DNA of 64,000 nt from Flavobacteriaceae bacterium F08102 (GTDB taxonomy: Bacteria; Bacteroidota; Bacteroidia; Flavobacteriales; Flavobacteriaceae). Shown here in pieces: positions 53,314-62,977 of the stretch; within the stretch, counting starts at the first letter, position 1; the number at the start of each line of letters is the position of its first letter. The DNA is taken from the NCBI GenBank assembly GCA_023015935.1, contig JALKAY010000003.1, positions 124,001 through 188,000 on the forward strand, written 5' to 3'. Under the pieces are notes generated by a model. That model searched no databases, was not told the DNA's origin, and was given only the letters and a program-made list of their open reading frames with translations. Both the position numbers and the translations under genes were made by a program.

Positions 53314-55146
53314 TTATTCCATAGCAGCTTTCACTGCTGCTGCACCACCCACTACGGGGAGCGTAATACTTGTCGCATCTAAATTAACGGAAAGTACTGT
53401 ACCGGGTTTTGGCCAGAGGGTAAATTCTTGATCACTCGAAAAAATCATTAACCCAATTTGTTGCCCTTTAGGAATAATTTGATCATCAGGTTGAAGGTTA
53501 AAAGAGAATTCATAAAATTGGCCTGGCTTTAGTTTTTCACTGGTGCGTAGGGAGTTGTAATTCTGTGGATCTGCCCATCCGCGGGTGATTATATTATCGG
53601 TAATTTTTGAATCCTTGGTTTTTTCTTGCCAAGGTAATGACACTAAGTATACAGATAAATTGGCAGCGGGTTTACTATTGGTCAATTTTATCTTGATGGT
53701 GGAAATTCCAGAAAGATGTAGATCCTGTTTTAAGATTGGGGTTACGTACAACAATCGGTGCTTTGAGTTGGTAGCGTTTGCTAGTTCAGCACTGGAGATA
53801 GTAACATCATCGATTAGGTTTTCTTCTCCTTGTTCAGTTACTTTTTGTGTAGTTAATGAACCAGCCATTGGAGCTCCTTTGGTGAGATAAAAAGTAATCG
53901 GTTCTGCATTCGGATTTGGATAATCTGCATAGGGGGTGGGATTTTCCCGATCGTCATGTTCTCTTACAATCCACGCTTTATTTTTTTCGTTTTCAACTCC
54001 GTTGTCAATTCCAAAAAGATAGTGGCTAAACCAACGATTCATCATAGTGACAGGCGGGGGACCACCATGCCCGTTTTGGTGATAATAAATTTTGGTTTCT
54101 AGACCCATTTCTTGTGCTTTTTTATAGATGCGATAGGAGTGTTCTGGCATTACATTCCAATCGTTAAAGCCATGTGACATAAATAGGGCTGCTTTCATGT
54201 GTTTCATTTGGTTGAGGTAATCTCTTCCTTCCCAAAAATCGTTATAATCGCCAGTTTCTCGATCTTGATATTTCATCAGTATTTCATCTCGGACACGTTT
54301 GTTGTTTCCAGCACGTTTGCTTTCATCTCCACTGTGGATAAAATCGTATAATACATCGATGTCTTCTCCTAAATATCCACCGGGACTTCTCACCAGTCCA
54401 TTGGAACGGTAATAATGGTAATAGGAGGTGTTTGGTGCAATGGGGATGATCGCTTCAAGACCTTCAACCCCTGTCGTTGCAGCAGCAAGAGGAATGGTAC
54501 CATTATAGGAGGTTCCTGTCATTCCTACTTTACCGGTAGTCCAATAAGCTTTTACTTCTTCGTTACCATCTGGCGTTGTGTATCCCTTTGCCCGTCCGTT
54601 AAGCCAGTCGATAACTGCTTTAGGAGCCAAGGATTCATTTTCGCCACCAACGGTTGGGGACCCTTGAGATAGTCCTGTGCCAGGAGAGGAAGAATGTACC
54701 ACAATATACCCTCTAGGTACCCAAGTACGGACTTGTGAATTAGCGATAATGGGGCGTTTTCCACGTCGTTGTACTTCGGGGTGGACTCTTGTAGGTGGTG
54801 TATCTCCTAATTCGTGTTCAACATTCCACATAACGCCTTCACTCAAGGCGGCAGTACCAGCAAAATAGGGACTAGATTCATAGATTACGGGTAGTTTTAA
54901 GCCTTCTGTTTCGGTTTGAGGAGGTCTTGTTACATCTACATGCATACGGTCAGGTCTCCCATCGGCATCTGAATCAAAGGTAGTTTCTACCCAAAGGTCA
55001 TGGCGAATCCAAGTGTCCGGATTGTTAAAGGCTTCAACAATTTGTGCTTCACCATTTTTAAAAACGGGTACTGTTTTAGTTTGAGCATAATTTGTACAAG
55101 CAAAAAATCCGAATGCAAGTAGTGAAATTTTAAAGGATATTTTCAT
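53314..55146 (-). CDS. Exported Xaa-Pro dipeptidyl-peptidase/CocE-type hydrolase
   Basis: A 610-residue secreted alpha/beta hydrolase (S15/CocE-NonD family). The signal peptide MKISFKISLLAFGFFACTNY includes ACT, so a lipoprotein form is possible. The nucleophile S213 lies in GMTGTSYNGTIP, the acid in SHGFNDWNVMP, and the His in YYHQNGHGGPP. A C-terminal beta-sandwich (ITFYLTKGAPMAG onward) is typical. Start ATG 55146 is chosen because the 60 codons upstream are low-quality. It would cleave X-Pro dipeptides or esters outside the cell. Monocistronic, with the terminator shared with the egt operon. Confidence 0.92.
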   Translation of the reverse strand: MKISFKISLLAFGFFACTNYAQTKTVPVFKNGEAQIVEAFNNPDTWIRHDLWVETTFDSDADGRPDRMHVDVTRPPQTETEGLKLPVIYESSPYFAGTAALSEGVMWNVEHELGDTPPTRVHPEVQRRGKRPIIANSQVRTWVPRGYIVVHSSSPGTGLSQGSPTVGGENESLAPKAVIDWLNGRAKGYTTPDGNEEVKAYWTTGKVGMTGTSYNGTIPLAAATTGVEGLEAIIPIAPNTSYYHYYRSNGLVRSPGGYLGEDIDVLYDFIHSGDESKRAGNNKRVRDEILMKYQDRETGDYNDFWEGRDYLNQMKHMKAALFMSHGFNDWNVMPEHSYRIYKKAQEMGLETKIYYHQNGHGGPPPVTMMNRWFSHYLFGIDNGVENEKNKAWIVREHDDRENPTPYADYPNPNAEPITFYLTKGAPMAGSLTTQKVTEQGEENLIDDVTISSAELANATNSKHRLLYVTPILKQDLHLSGISTIKIKLTNSKPAANLSVYLVSLPWQEKTKDSKITDNIITRGWADPQNYNSLRTSEKLKPGQFYEFSFNLQPDDQIIPKGQQIGLMIFSSDQEFTLWPKPGTVLSVNLDATSITLPVVGGAAAVKAAME

Positions 55147-55347
55147 TGAGAATCGTGTGTTTAAAAAGTAAAGGTACAAAAAGACAACTGATAAGGGATG
55201 TAATTCTCTATAGGAAAAAGGGTAGGATGAAGTGAATAAAGCCTTTGGGAGTAGAAACAGTATGGTGTGAGTTATGTAAAGGATATGGATTATTGAAATC
55301 CTATGTGCTACCTTGAGGTTGTTCAATGGAGACAGATGGAGGTTTGT

Positions 55348-55854
55348 CTAATGTTGATAGCAATGTCCACCCCCTTTGACTTTTCGTTTGCAAAATCCAC
55401 CCGACGCTGTTCGGGCGCCACAGAGCGTGGTTGTAGTTGATTCTGATGTTCGTGAATGAGAGCGATTTTGCTGTTTGGTATGCTGGTAGCAAAATCCATT
55501 TGCAAGTTTAGTTTTATGTAAACATCGACTTCCTTTTGCTGTTATTCCTTTACATCTAACCGACTCAGCGGTCCCTACTGCTTTGTTGGTAGAACTTGAA
55601 CTAAAACGATTACCGTTTTGGGGTTTGGGTTTACAAATTTTGCATGGGGTTAGGTGGTACTTTTGAATATCCGATTTCCCTATGAGCTTTTTAGAGACAT
55701 TTTCTACCATCCTACAAGAGGATAAATGGTATTTTTTACCAGAAGGCGTTTTGTATATGTTTTGAGCTTTTAGGTTAAGTTGCCAAAGCATAAAAACGAC
55801 CAACGCGAATAAAAAGGTTTTGTTGGGGGTGTTTTTCCCTAGGTAATGGATCAT
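55348..55854 (-). CDS. Cys/His-rich exported protein with repeated zinc-finger-like units
   Basis: A 168-residue protein with an N-terminal signal/anchor (FLFALVVFMLWQLNLKAQ). A YHLSSCRMVEN...LTPCKICKP unit (one C, then CxxC) follows, then two similar C-terminal units: RCKGITAKGSRCLHKT-(x7)-CYQH and LCGARTASGGFCKRKVK-x3-HCYQH. The spacing C-x9/10-C-x8/9-CxxH suggests zinc-binding knuckles, as in DUF5763-type proteins. An exported zinc-knuckle protein is unusual. The linker is Ser/Thr-rich. Function unknown. Confidence 0.8.
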   Translation of the reverse strand: MIHYLGKNTPNKTFLFALVVFMLWQLNLKAQNIYKTPSGKKYHLSSCRMVENVSKKLIGKSDIQKYHLTPCKICKPKPQNGNRFSSSSTNKAVGTAESVRCKGITAKGSRCLHKTKLANGFCYQHTKQQNRSHSRTSESTTTTLCGARTASGGFCKRKVKGGGHCYQH

Positions 55855-56276
55855 AATCCTAAAACGTGTGTACCATTTATTTATTCTTTACGAAAATTCT
55901 AAACATTATAAATGAGATTCTTTCTACGGAAAGAATATGGAAATTTTAGATACTTCATGCGTTTAAATGTACTAAAATTTAGGGACAAGGTTGGGGTAAT
56001 TTTTTTGCGTTTTGAGGTGGGGTACTATTTATTACTGTTTTGTTACTAGGGCCAATTAGTTGCTGCGCGGTACCAGAGGTAAAATCATCGAGGGTAGTTA
56101 CTTGTTTATTTGACAATGTAAATGAGAAATATTTTTTCGTGAAGGAGGTGCTGATTTCATAGATATAGGCTTTATCAACTAAACAAAATCGAAAAAAGTG
56201 ACAAAATTTTGTATCCTTTTTTAAAAAAGAGAATCAAAAGACGAAAGCAATTTATTAATTCACAAAAATTATAATT
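55855..56276. other. 422-bp intergenic region before the DoxX-like gene
   Basis: On the plus side it includes GAAAAAAGTGACA followed by the 12-bp palindrome ACAAAATTTTGT (56201-56212) and a TTTTTTAAAAAA tract before the DoxX-like ATG. On the minus strand a coding-like open frame without a start codon covers 55979-56233 (see separate entry). Confidence 0.5.
55979..56233 (-). pseudogene. Possible decayed gene fragment (3' end of a lost gene)
   Basis: An 84-codon minus-strand frame, closed by TAA at 55979-55981, with no ATG or GTG start. Its last 66 codons read like a real protein tail: VDKAYIYEISTSFTKKYFSF, then a Thr/Ser/Pro-rich end closing PQPCP. The 5' part becomes low complexity as it enters the DoxX-like promoter. 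It could be the remnant of an exported protein whose beginning was lost, or chance. Confidence 0.3.
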
Positions 56277-56663
56277 ATGAAATCAACATCACTTAGGGTA
56301 AAGAATATTTTAAAATATACGTTTGGACTTGTACCCATAGTAGCAGGTTTAGATAAATTCACTAATGTACTAACTAATTGGAGTCAATATGTTTCTGAAG
56401 GGTTTGCGTCACTATTGCCTTTTGAACCAAGTATTTTTATGATGATTGTGGGGGTGATCGAAATCGTTGCAGGAGGGATTGTCTTGACAAAAACCACATT
56501 AGGCGCTTATGTGGTATCTGCTTGGTTGGTACTCATAGCCTTAACGCTAATTTTTAGTTGGTATTATGTGGATGTTGCAGTACGTGATTTGGTTATGGCA
56601 ATAGCGGCATTTTCACTAGCAAAATTATCAGAAAGTATTGAGCATGATTTGGTAAATAATTAG
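56277..56663 (+). CDS. DoxX-like small membrane protein
   Basis: A 128-residue protein with four hydrophobic helices: ILKYTFGLVPIVAGLDKF, IFMMIVGVIEIVAGGIVL, AYVVSAWLVLIALTLIFSWY and a last one near the C-terminus. The GLDKF motif after helix 1 and overall size match DoxX/DoxD-like membrane proteins, linked to thiosulfate:quinone reduction or redox stress. The specific role here is unknown. The upstream region shares the GAAAAAAGTGACA sequence with the hsp20 upstream region. Confidence 0.75.
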   Translation: MKSTSLRVKNILKYTFGLVPIVAGLDKFTNVLTNWSQYVSEGFASLLPFEPSIFMMIVGVIEIVAGGIVLTKTTLGAYVVSAWLVLIALTLIFSWYYVDVAVRDLVMAIAAFSLAKLSESIEHDLVNN

Positions 56664-56894
56664 TTGTGAGGAGGTTGTTCAGTTTTTTAGAAATGAATGC
56701 ATATACACATCACCTGTGCATGAATGTGTTTTGATCTGGTATTTGTTTGAAGAATTGAGTTTGCTCATAAGAGAATGGTGTAGCATTTATCAGCTTCTAA
56801 GTTTAATTTTTTTGAAATAAGAGAGAAGTATAAAATTTCTTTAAAATGAATAAAATGAAATCTTCCGAGGAATCAACGCATGTGATGATTTGTA

Positions 56895-56926
56895 CGAAAA
56901 TAAACAAAAGGGCCCATTGGCCCTTT
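56895..56926 (-). terminator. Intrinsic terminator after the 145-residue lipoprotein gene
   Basis: On the minus strand: stem AAAGGGCC / GGCCCTTT with a 4-base loop, followed by T-rich DNA (TGTTTATTTT). It lies 24 bases after the stop. Confidence 0.75.
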
Positions 56927-56949
56927 ATAATCTATTATGTGAAAAAAAG

Positions 56950-57387
56950 TTAGCGAATTGGGAGTGTTTTATCTGTATCTGTGGTGGAAGGGCGATGAAT
57001 TGAATCGAATTTTTTAAAGAAATCTTCAAAGGATTTATGTGTAAAAGTACGCATGCCAAAATTGTGTTGGAAAAACTTACGGAAGTCAGATGGTATTTGG
57101 AAAGATCCAAAGTTAAAGAGCGAGTCTAGATCTGAAAAATTGGACATTTTGTTAAAATTTTTCATAAATTCTTTCAGTTCTTCAGGATCCATTGTCGTAT
57201 TTGAATAAACGTACGAATAGGTAGAATCTAGCCTGATTAAATTTCCATCTTCATCATATTCTTTATGTACTTGATAACTGGTTTTTGGCTTGTTTTCGTT
57301 TTTTTCTTGGGTAGATTTTTCGACTTGTCCTTGACAGCTCAACGATAGAAAACCTAAAAAACTACCTAATACAATTAATTTTCTCAT
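56950..57387 (-). CDS. Small exported lipoprotein of unknown function near hsp20
   Basis: A 145-residue protein with signal MRKLIVLGSFLGFLSLSC and a lipobox-like LSLSC, mature from Cys18. The first part is Lys/Glu/Asn-rich, followed by EYDEDGNLIRLDSTYSYVYS. The C-terminal half (SNFSDLDSLFNFGSFQIPSD, then RKFFQHNFGMRT) is Phe-rich and helical. I recognise no family. It is co-directional with hsp20, 184 bases downstream, and ends at a terminator, so co-expression in heat or envelope stress is possible but not shown. Confidence 0.75.
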   Translation of the reverse strand: MRKLIVLGSFLGFLSLSCQGQVEKSTQEKNENKPKTSYQVHKEYDEDGNLIRLDSTYSYVYSNTTMDPEELKEFMKNFNKMSNFSDLDSLFNFGSFQIPSDFRKFFQHNFGMRTFTHKSFEDFFKKFDSIHRPSTTDTDKTLPIR

Positions 57388-57571
57388 GATTTTTTAATTT
57401 AAAATTAATACTAAAAATTAAATCCCCAAAAATTCCAGTAGCTTTTTCAAACTTGTTGCCAATGTGTTGTCATTGCACGCGGTTGATTGAATAAAGTGTT
57501 CTGAATTTTTGAGGATTCTCTCATCTCGTAGAGATTTTTAATCTATCATCTGATACGAAATTGCCTGTATA

Positions 57572-58006
57572 TTATTTTACTTCAATAGCACGTAATGCTT
57601 TTGGTTTTACTTCCTCGCGTTTTGGTAAGTTTATTCTTAGTTCTCCATTGACATAGGTTGCTTCAATATCATCTTCAGCAATACTGTCTTTAGGAAGTGT
57701 AAAACGTCGCTCGAAAGAACTATAACTATATTCTTTACGGGTATAGTTGTCGTTCTTATCTTCGGTTTGTTCTTCTTTTTCTGAGGAAATGGTCAATATG
57801 TTCTCATTTAAATCAATCTTAAAATCTTTTTTATCCATTCCTGGAACAGCAACTTCTACTACATACGCATCGTCATTTTCTTTAACATTGACAGCAGGTA
57901 CATTTCTTGTTGTTTTTATATACACAGGAGAATCCCAACGATCAAAAAAATCAGAAAACAGACTTGGAAATACAGGAATATTATCGTTTTTCTTAACTAA
58001 CATCAT
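57572..58006 (-). CDS. Small heat-shock protein, Hsp20/alpha-crystallin family
   Basis: A 144-residue cytoplasmic holdase. The alpha-crystallin domain (about residues 40-130) includes VPAVNVKENDDAYVVEVAVP and FERRFTLPKDSIAEDD, and the conserved GELRINLPK near the C-terminus. Two consecutive ATGs (58006, 58003) are possible starts. The upstream region contains GAAAAAGTGACA. It follows clpB across a terminator, so it is a separate unit on the same strand. Its proximity to clpB suggests a shared heat response. Confidence 0.93.
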   Translation of the reverse strand: MMLVKKNDNIPVFPSLFSDFFDRWDSPVYIKTTRNVPAVNVKENDDAYVVEVAVPGMDKKDFKIDLNENILTISSEKEEQTEDKNDNYTRKEYSYSSFERRFTLPKDSIAEDDIEATYVNGELRINLPKREEVKPKALRAIEVK

Positions 58007-58173
58007 TTTTATATATTTTTAGATTATACTTTATATTCTATCTGTTATATAGCAAATTAAATACCAGTCTTTACGGTATGAAAAAGTGACAGTTTTTTTA
58101 ACTATTTTTTAAGAGATACTGCCTGATTGTCAGGGTGATAGGTAGTGAATTTCGAAGGTGTGAATAAGGGTGT

Positions 58174-58213
58174 ACAAAAAAAAACCTCTGTTGAAATCAG
58201 AGGTTTTTTTTGT
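58174..58213. terminator. Intrinsic terminator after clpB
   Basis: Stem AAACCTCTG / CAGAGGTTT with a 7-base loop, flanked by an A-run on the left and a T-run on the right. It terminates minus-strand clpB and could act on both strands. Confidence 0.85.
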
Positions 58214-58243
58214 GAAATTAGTAGGTATGGCTGCTAGACGAAA

Positions 58244-60850
58244 TTATAGTTTCACCGCAGCATTTTTATTTCTAAAGACCAATTCATCATCAAATGCATC
58301 TAATAAAATGGCGCTGTTTTCTTTGACGGCTCCTGAAAGTAATTCTTTAGACAATGCATTTAACACTTTGCGTTGGATTACACGCTTTATTGGACGTGCT
58401 CCGTATTGTGGATCAAATCCTTGACGGGATAAACTTATGATAGCTTCTTCAGTAGCTTCTAATTCAATTCCTTTATCGGCCAACATTTCAGCCAACTGAT
58501 CTAATTGAAGTTTTACAATTTGTGCGACTTCTTTTTTACTCAATGGGCTAAACATTATTACTTCATCTATTCGGTTCAAGAATTCTGGACGTAATTGCTG
58601 TTTTAATAAACCGAGAATATCAACTTTTGTAGTCTCTAAAATTTGCATTTTATTTGCTTCTGTATATTCTTTAAAGTTCTCTTGAATGATATGAGAACCC
58701 AGATTTGAGGTCATAATAATAATGGCATTTCTAAAATCAGCTACACGGCCTTTATTATCGGTTAATCTTCCTTCATCTAATACTTGTAAAAGTATATTAA
58801 ATGTATCTGGATGTGCCTTTTCAATTTCATCCAAAAGCACTACTGAATAAGGTTTTCGTCTAACAGCTTCTGTTAACTGACCGCCTTCATCATAGCCTAC
58901 ATATCCTGGAGGTGCACCAATTAATCTACTTACAGAATGACGTTCTTGGTATTCGCTCATGTCAATTCTAGTCATGGCACTTTCATCGTCAAATAAATAA
59001 GCCGCTAAGGTTTTAGCCAATTCGGTTTTACCTACCCCAGTGGTTCCTAAGAACAAGAAGCTACCAATAGGTTTCTTTTGATCTTGTAAACCAGCTCTTG
59101 AACGTCGTACGGCATCAGATACAGCTTGAATAGCTTCCTCTTGACCAATTACGCGTTTGTGGAGTTCATCTTCTAGGTGAAGTAATTTTTCACGTTCACT
59201 TTGGAGCATTTTACGCACTGGTATTCCTGTCCATTTAGCCACTACTTCAGCAATGTCTTCAGCGGTAACTTCTTCTTTTATCAAAGCACTTTCTTGATTT
59301 TTCGCTAAGTTTTGTTGAAGTTCATCAAGTTTTTCTTCTTCGGCTTTGATTTTTCCATAGCGAATTTCTGCAACTTTTCCGTAATCACCTTCGCGTTCTG
59401 CACGGTCAGCTTCCAATTTATAGGCTTCAATGTTTTTTTTGGTTGCTTGTACTTGATCAACAATTTCTTTTTCGCTTTTCCATTTTGTATAGATAGATTC
59501 GCGTTCTTCTTTAAGATTCGCTAATTCTTTAGATAAATTTTTTAATTTTTCTTTATCATTTTCTCTTTTAATGGCTTCCATCTCTATTTCGAGCTGCATA
59601 ATCTTTCTATCTAAAACATCGAGTTGTTCTGGCTTAGAATTGATTTCCATACGCAGTTTAGAAGCAGATTCATCCATTAAATCGATGGCTTTATCTGGTA
59701 GAAATCGATCAGTAATATATCGCTGAGATAGTTCAACTGCGGCAATAATCGCTTCGTCTTTAATCCGCACTTTGTGATGTGCTTCATATTTGTCTTTTAT
59801 TCCTCGTAAAATGGAAATGGCACTTTCTTTATCTGGTTCGGCCACCATTACTTTTTGGAATCTACGTTCTAAGGCTTTATCTTTTTCAAAGTGTTTTTGG
59901 TATTCATCAAGGGTAGTAGCTCCGATGGCTCTGAGTTCTCCTCTGGCTAACGCTGGCTTTAGGATATTTGCAGCATCCATGGCTCCTTGACCACCACCTG
60001 CACCCACTAAAGTGTGAATTTCATCAATGAATAGGACGATTTCTCCATCAGCACCGATGACTTCTTTGACAACTGCTTTTAAACGTTCTTCAAACTCTCC
60101 TTTGTACTTAGCTCCAGCAATTAAGGCGCCCATATCTAAGGAAAATATAATTTTATCCTGGAGATTTTCAGGGACGTCTCCATTGACAATTCGATGCGCT
60201 AAACCTTCGGCAATAGCTGTTTTACCAACTCCTGGTTCTCCGATGAGAATTGGATTGTTTTTTGTACGTCTAGACAAAATTTGAAGGATGCGTCTAATCT
60301 CTTCATCACGACCTATGACAGGATCTAATTTACCGTCAATGGCGAGTTGGTTTAAATTTTTAGCGTACTTGCTTAGAGACTGATACGTTTCTTCAGCATT
60401 TTGCGAAGTTACTTTTTCTCCTTTTCTCAATTCTGCAATAGCCGCAGCAAGGTTTTTTTCAGTAAGTCCGCTATCTTTTAATAACTGAGCAGTATCTCCT
60501 TTTGATTTTACAATAGCCAATAGTATATGTTCTAAGGTCACATACTCATCCTTCATTTTCTTAGCTAAATTTGCTGCATCTGTGAGGGTTGTATTGGCAT
60601 TTCTAGACAACATCATTTCACCTCCCGTAATTTTTGGGAAACGCGTTAAAATCTTGTCAACTGCTTGTTTTATGTGTTCTACATTTGCGCCTACCTTTTG
60701 TAATAAAAAGGGAACAACGTTTTCATCAACCTCAAAAATGGCCTTTAATAAGTGAGCATTTTCAATTTGTTGATGCCCAAAACCCTGTGCAATTTGTTGA
60801 GCTTGTTGTAGAACTTCTTGTGATTTTATGGTGTAATTGTTAAAATTCAT
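58244..60850 (-). CDS. clpB: ATP-dependent disaggregase ClpB
   Basis: ClpB resolubilises aggregated proteins with DnaK. The 868-residue protein has an N-domain ([20 protein letters not shown]), AAA-1 Walker [19 protein letters not shown], then the coiled-coil middle domain (about residues 405-525, with [20 protein letters not shown]). AAA-2 Walker A is [14 protein letters not shown], followed by the Walker B region [13 protein letters not shown]. Absence of an IGF loop separates it from ClpA/ClpC. Length is normal. It is divergent from ytxJ across 383 bases. Confidence 0.97.
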   Translation of the reverse strand: MNFNNYTIKSQEVLQQAQQIAQGFGHQQIENAHLLKAIFEVDENVVPFLLQKVGANVEHIKQAVDKILTRFPKITGGEMMLSRNANTTLTDAANLAKKMKDEYVTLEHILLAIVKSKGDTAQLLKDSGLTEKNLAAAIAELRKGEKVTSQNAEETYQSLSKYAKNLNQLAIDGKLDPVIGRDEEIRRILQILSRRTKNNPILIGEPGVGKTAIAEGLAHRIVNGDVPENLQDKIIFSLDMGALIAGAKYKGEFEERLKAVVKEVIGADGEIVLFIDEIHTLVGAGGGQGAMDAANILKPALARGELRAIGATTLDEYQKHFEKDKALERRFQKVMVAEPDKESAISILRGIKDKYEAHHKVRIKDEAIIAAVELSQRYITDRFLPDKAIDLMDESASKLRMEINSKPEQLDVLDRKIMQLEIEMEAIKRENDKEKLKNLSKELANLKEERESIYTKWKSEKEIVDQVQATKKNIEAYKLEADRAEREGDYGKVAEIRYGKIKAEEEKLDELQQNLAKNQESALIKEEVTAEDIAEVVAKWTGIPVRKMLQSEREKLLHLEDELHKRVIGQEEAIQAVSDAVRRSRAGLQDQKKPIGSFLFLGTTGVGKTELAKTLAAYLFDDESAMTRIDMSEYQERHSVSRLIGAPPGYVGYDEGGQLTEAVRRKPYSVVLLDEIEKAHPDTFNILLQVLDEGRLTDNKGRVADFRNAIIIMTSNLGSHIIQENFKEYTEANKMQILETTKVDILGLLKQQLRPEFLNRIDEVIMFSPLSKKEVAQIVKLQLDQLAEMLADKGIELEATEEAIISLSRQGFDPQYGARPIKRVIQRKVLNALSKELLSGAVKENSAILLDAFDDELVFRNKNAAVKL

Positions 60851-61233
60851 AGTCTGTTGTTTTCATGGATAGGGTCAATAAGTATTCCATTGGTAATTTA
60901 CAGATTAAAAAAGACAAAATGTCGGTTATAATGCGAAAAAATATGACGATATGGCGTTGTTTTCGGAAGTTATGGCAACGAGTTACCAAGAGGTAGATTT
61001 TGTATTTTGGAATGAAAAAGATTGGTAAGGATAAATTAAATTTGCGACTGAAGTGTTGTACATGCGCTAAAGGCATTGGATTTTGGCGGTGATTTTTATA
61101 AAAATCGTCAAAAAACACGTATAGCTGATTGCGCCAATTTAGGTCGTTCGCCCTGGGTTATGTGAAGTGTATACCATCACCTAACTATAAATTGGACATC
61201 GTAAAAAAAATTAACAACGTAGAAACGAAAGAA
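60851..61233. other. 383-bp divergent region between clpB and ytxJ
   Basis: No gene supported. It holds the 11-base inverted repeat GACAAAATGTC (60913-60923), 63 bases before the clpB ATG, and the 16-base perfect palindrome GATTTTTATAAAAATC (61091-61106). Either may be a regulator site; neither matches CIRCE. Confidence 0.45.
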
Positions 61234-61602
61234 ATGGGAATTTTAAAAAAACTATTTGGAGAGCAGAAACAACCGGCACAAACGCCTAGTCATTGGGTTG
61301 TATTGGATGAATTAGCACAATTAGAAACCATTCGAGAGAAATCTCATGAAAAGTTACAGCTTATCTTTAAACACAGTCGTACTTGTGGGATTAGTCGGGG
61401 TGTTATCAAGCAGTTTGAGAAATCGATAGATCCAGATAAAGCCACATATTATTACTTAGATTTATTAAGTTACCGTGCTATTTCCAATGCTATTGCTGAA
61501 CAATTTGGCGTACGACACGAGTCACCACAATTATTGGTGATTAAAGACGGTAAAGTCATTGCGCATGATTCTCATTATGAAATTGTGAATCTAGCGTATT
61601 AA
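61234..61602 (+). CDS. ytxJ: Bacillithiol-system redox protein YtxJ
   Basis: A 122-residue thioredoxin-fold protein of the YtxJ family, thought to act as a monothiol bacilliredoxin. The active-site segment is FKHSRTCGISRG with a single cysteine, C51. LLSYRAISNAIAEQFGVRHE and SPQLLVIKDGKVIAHDSHYE are typical. Start ATG 61234 (MGILKKLFG) is chosen because the 35 codons upstream look non-coding. It complements bshB1 in the window. Confidence 0.92.
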   Translation: MGILKKLFGEQKQPAQTPSHWVVLDELAQLETIREKSHEKLQLIFKHSRTCGISRGVIKQFEKSIDPDKATYYYLDLLSYRAISNAIAEQFGVRHESPQLLVIKDGKVIAHDSHYEIVNLAY

Positions 61603-61769
61603 TTATTGCTGCGATTTAGCTGGGGCGTATAGTGAAGGTTGAGTTTTTTAGAATTGTTTCCAAGGCACGGTGAGATAAAACGAGCTTATCGTTGCCTCTC
61701 ATACTATGTGGGCAGTGTAAAGGGATTGTAGAAAAGTGACTTCCCTCTTTAATTAAATAGATTCACTGT

Positions 61770-62930
61770 TTAAAATTCTTGTTGACTTAAAAACTGTTCT
61801 ACATTTTTCTTGAAGTTGGACATTGCAAAATTTACAAAGGCGTATTCTGGTGGGAATTCCATTTCTTTGCGTTGAATGGCTTCGTAGTATTTTTCTTCAA
61901 TGGCGCGTTTATCACCGCGGTATTTAGCATAGGTATTTTGAAATTTTGCCTCACCACTAATGGGTTTTGTGACCTGTGGTTTTCCAGCAGATAAAACAGT
62001 AATTTGACCTTCAAGTTTTGCATTGCGCACTTGTTGGTATAGAACCACTTCGGCAAGTACTGTTTTGTAGACAGGCGTTTTGAGATTATTTCCTTTTTCG
62101 TCCTTCATTACATTGCCGTCACTATCCTTTTGGTATGTCCAGCCGTCTTGAATTCTCGCTTCTTGGCGGATGGTTTCGGGTTGTATAAGGGGTGTTTCCA
62201 TGGTCATTTTATTAAGCGCGATGGAAATTTCTTTTGAATAGGTAATACTGCGATCCTTTTGATGGTGGAAAATGACCCATGGATTACTAAAATTGTTTGT
62301 ATTAATTTGCGTAAAGATTGTTAAACTATCTTTTGCGATACGCGTGTTGTTTTTTAGCGAGATATATACAAAAACGCTACCTCGTTTTTTAGCGCGTTGA
62401 AGGAGTTCGTTGAGGTTCGGCTTATAGGTAGGGTCTACGTAAATTAGATCTTCAAGATACGCATATGCCACGCGCGCATCTTCCATATTTCCTTTTAGTT
62501 TACGTTGGGCTTCATTGTATAAATAGGCAGCATAGCGAGCTTTAGCGGCGTTAATTTCATCGCTGTAGTCGTCAAATTCAAAGTGAACTTCTTGGTCTTC
62601 AAAGAACAAGGGTTGAAGTAGTTTTATTTCGTCTTGACGTAAGTCGAGATTGAGGTAATTGCCATAAATTTTTTTCAGATTATTGGCATTAACCGTTTGT
62701 TGTAACTTTTTTATTTCAGCAAGATCTTGCAGTGCAGCTTTATCGTAGGCCTCCTTAAGCAAGGGAATGTTTTTCTGATTTGCTTTTTTAGTTTTATCTT
62801 TATTGAGTGATGCCACTGCCGTATTAAACGCAGCTTTGTAGTTTCCCGAAGCTAATTGATTGGAGGTTTTTTGTACAGAACCACAGGCCAATAAAAGACT
62901 AAAGCAGGCAATTACAAGAAATTTCTTCAT
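61770..62930 (-). CDS. Lipoprotein of unknown function (386 residues)
   Basis: A lipoprotein with signal MKKFLVIACFSLLLAC (lipobox LLAC, Cys16). The mature part is helical with TPR-like turns in the first half (QLASGNYKAAFNTAVASLNK; DARVAYAYLEDLIYVDPTYK), then beta-rich (GSVFVYISLKNNTRIAKDSL). Start ATG 62930 is chosen over a TTG/ATG 15 bases upstream. It may be outer-membrane anchored. No catalytic motif is visible. It is the gene downstream of fahA, 47 bases away, but a functional link is not evident. Confidence 0.75.
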   Translation of the reverse strand: MKKFLVIACFSLLLACGSVQKTSNQLASGNYKAAFNTAVASLNKDKTKKANQKNIPLLKEAYDKAALQDLAEIKKLQQTVNANNLKKIYGNYLNLDLRQDEIKLLQPLFFEDQEVHFEFDDYSDEINAAKARYAAYLYNEAQRKLKGNMEDARVAYAYLEDLIYVDPTYKPNLNELLQRAKKRGSVFVYISLKNNTRIAKDSLTIFTQINTNNFSNPWVIFHHQKDRSITYSKEISIALNKMTMETPLIQPETIRQEARIQDGWTYQKDSDGNVMKDEKGNNLKTPVYKTVLAEVVLYQQVRNAKLEGQITVLSAGKPQVTKPISGEAKFQNTYAKYRGDKRAIEEKYYEAIQRKEMEFPPEYAFVNFAMSNFKKNVEQFLSQQEF

Positions 62931-62977
62931 GGTTGTATGGATCAATGATTATTCCAAAGTTACGGTTTTACCCGCAA

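Noticed and set aside
55301-55505. Short frames around the end of the Cys/His-rich gene
   Set aside because: They are shadows of that gene in other frames, with no start context or domain.
60840-61118. 92-codon minus-strand frame between clpB and ytxJ
   Set aside because: It covers the clpB promoter region, overlaps the clpB start and looks non-coding.
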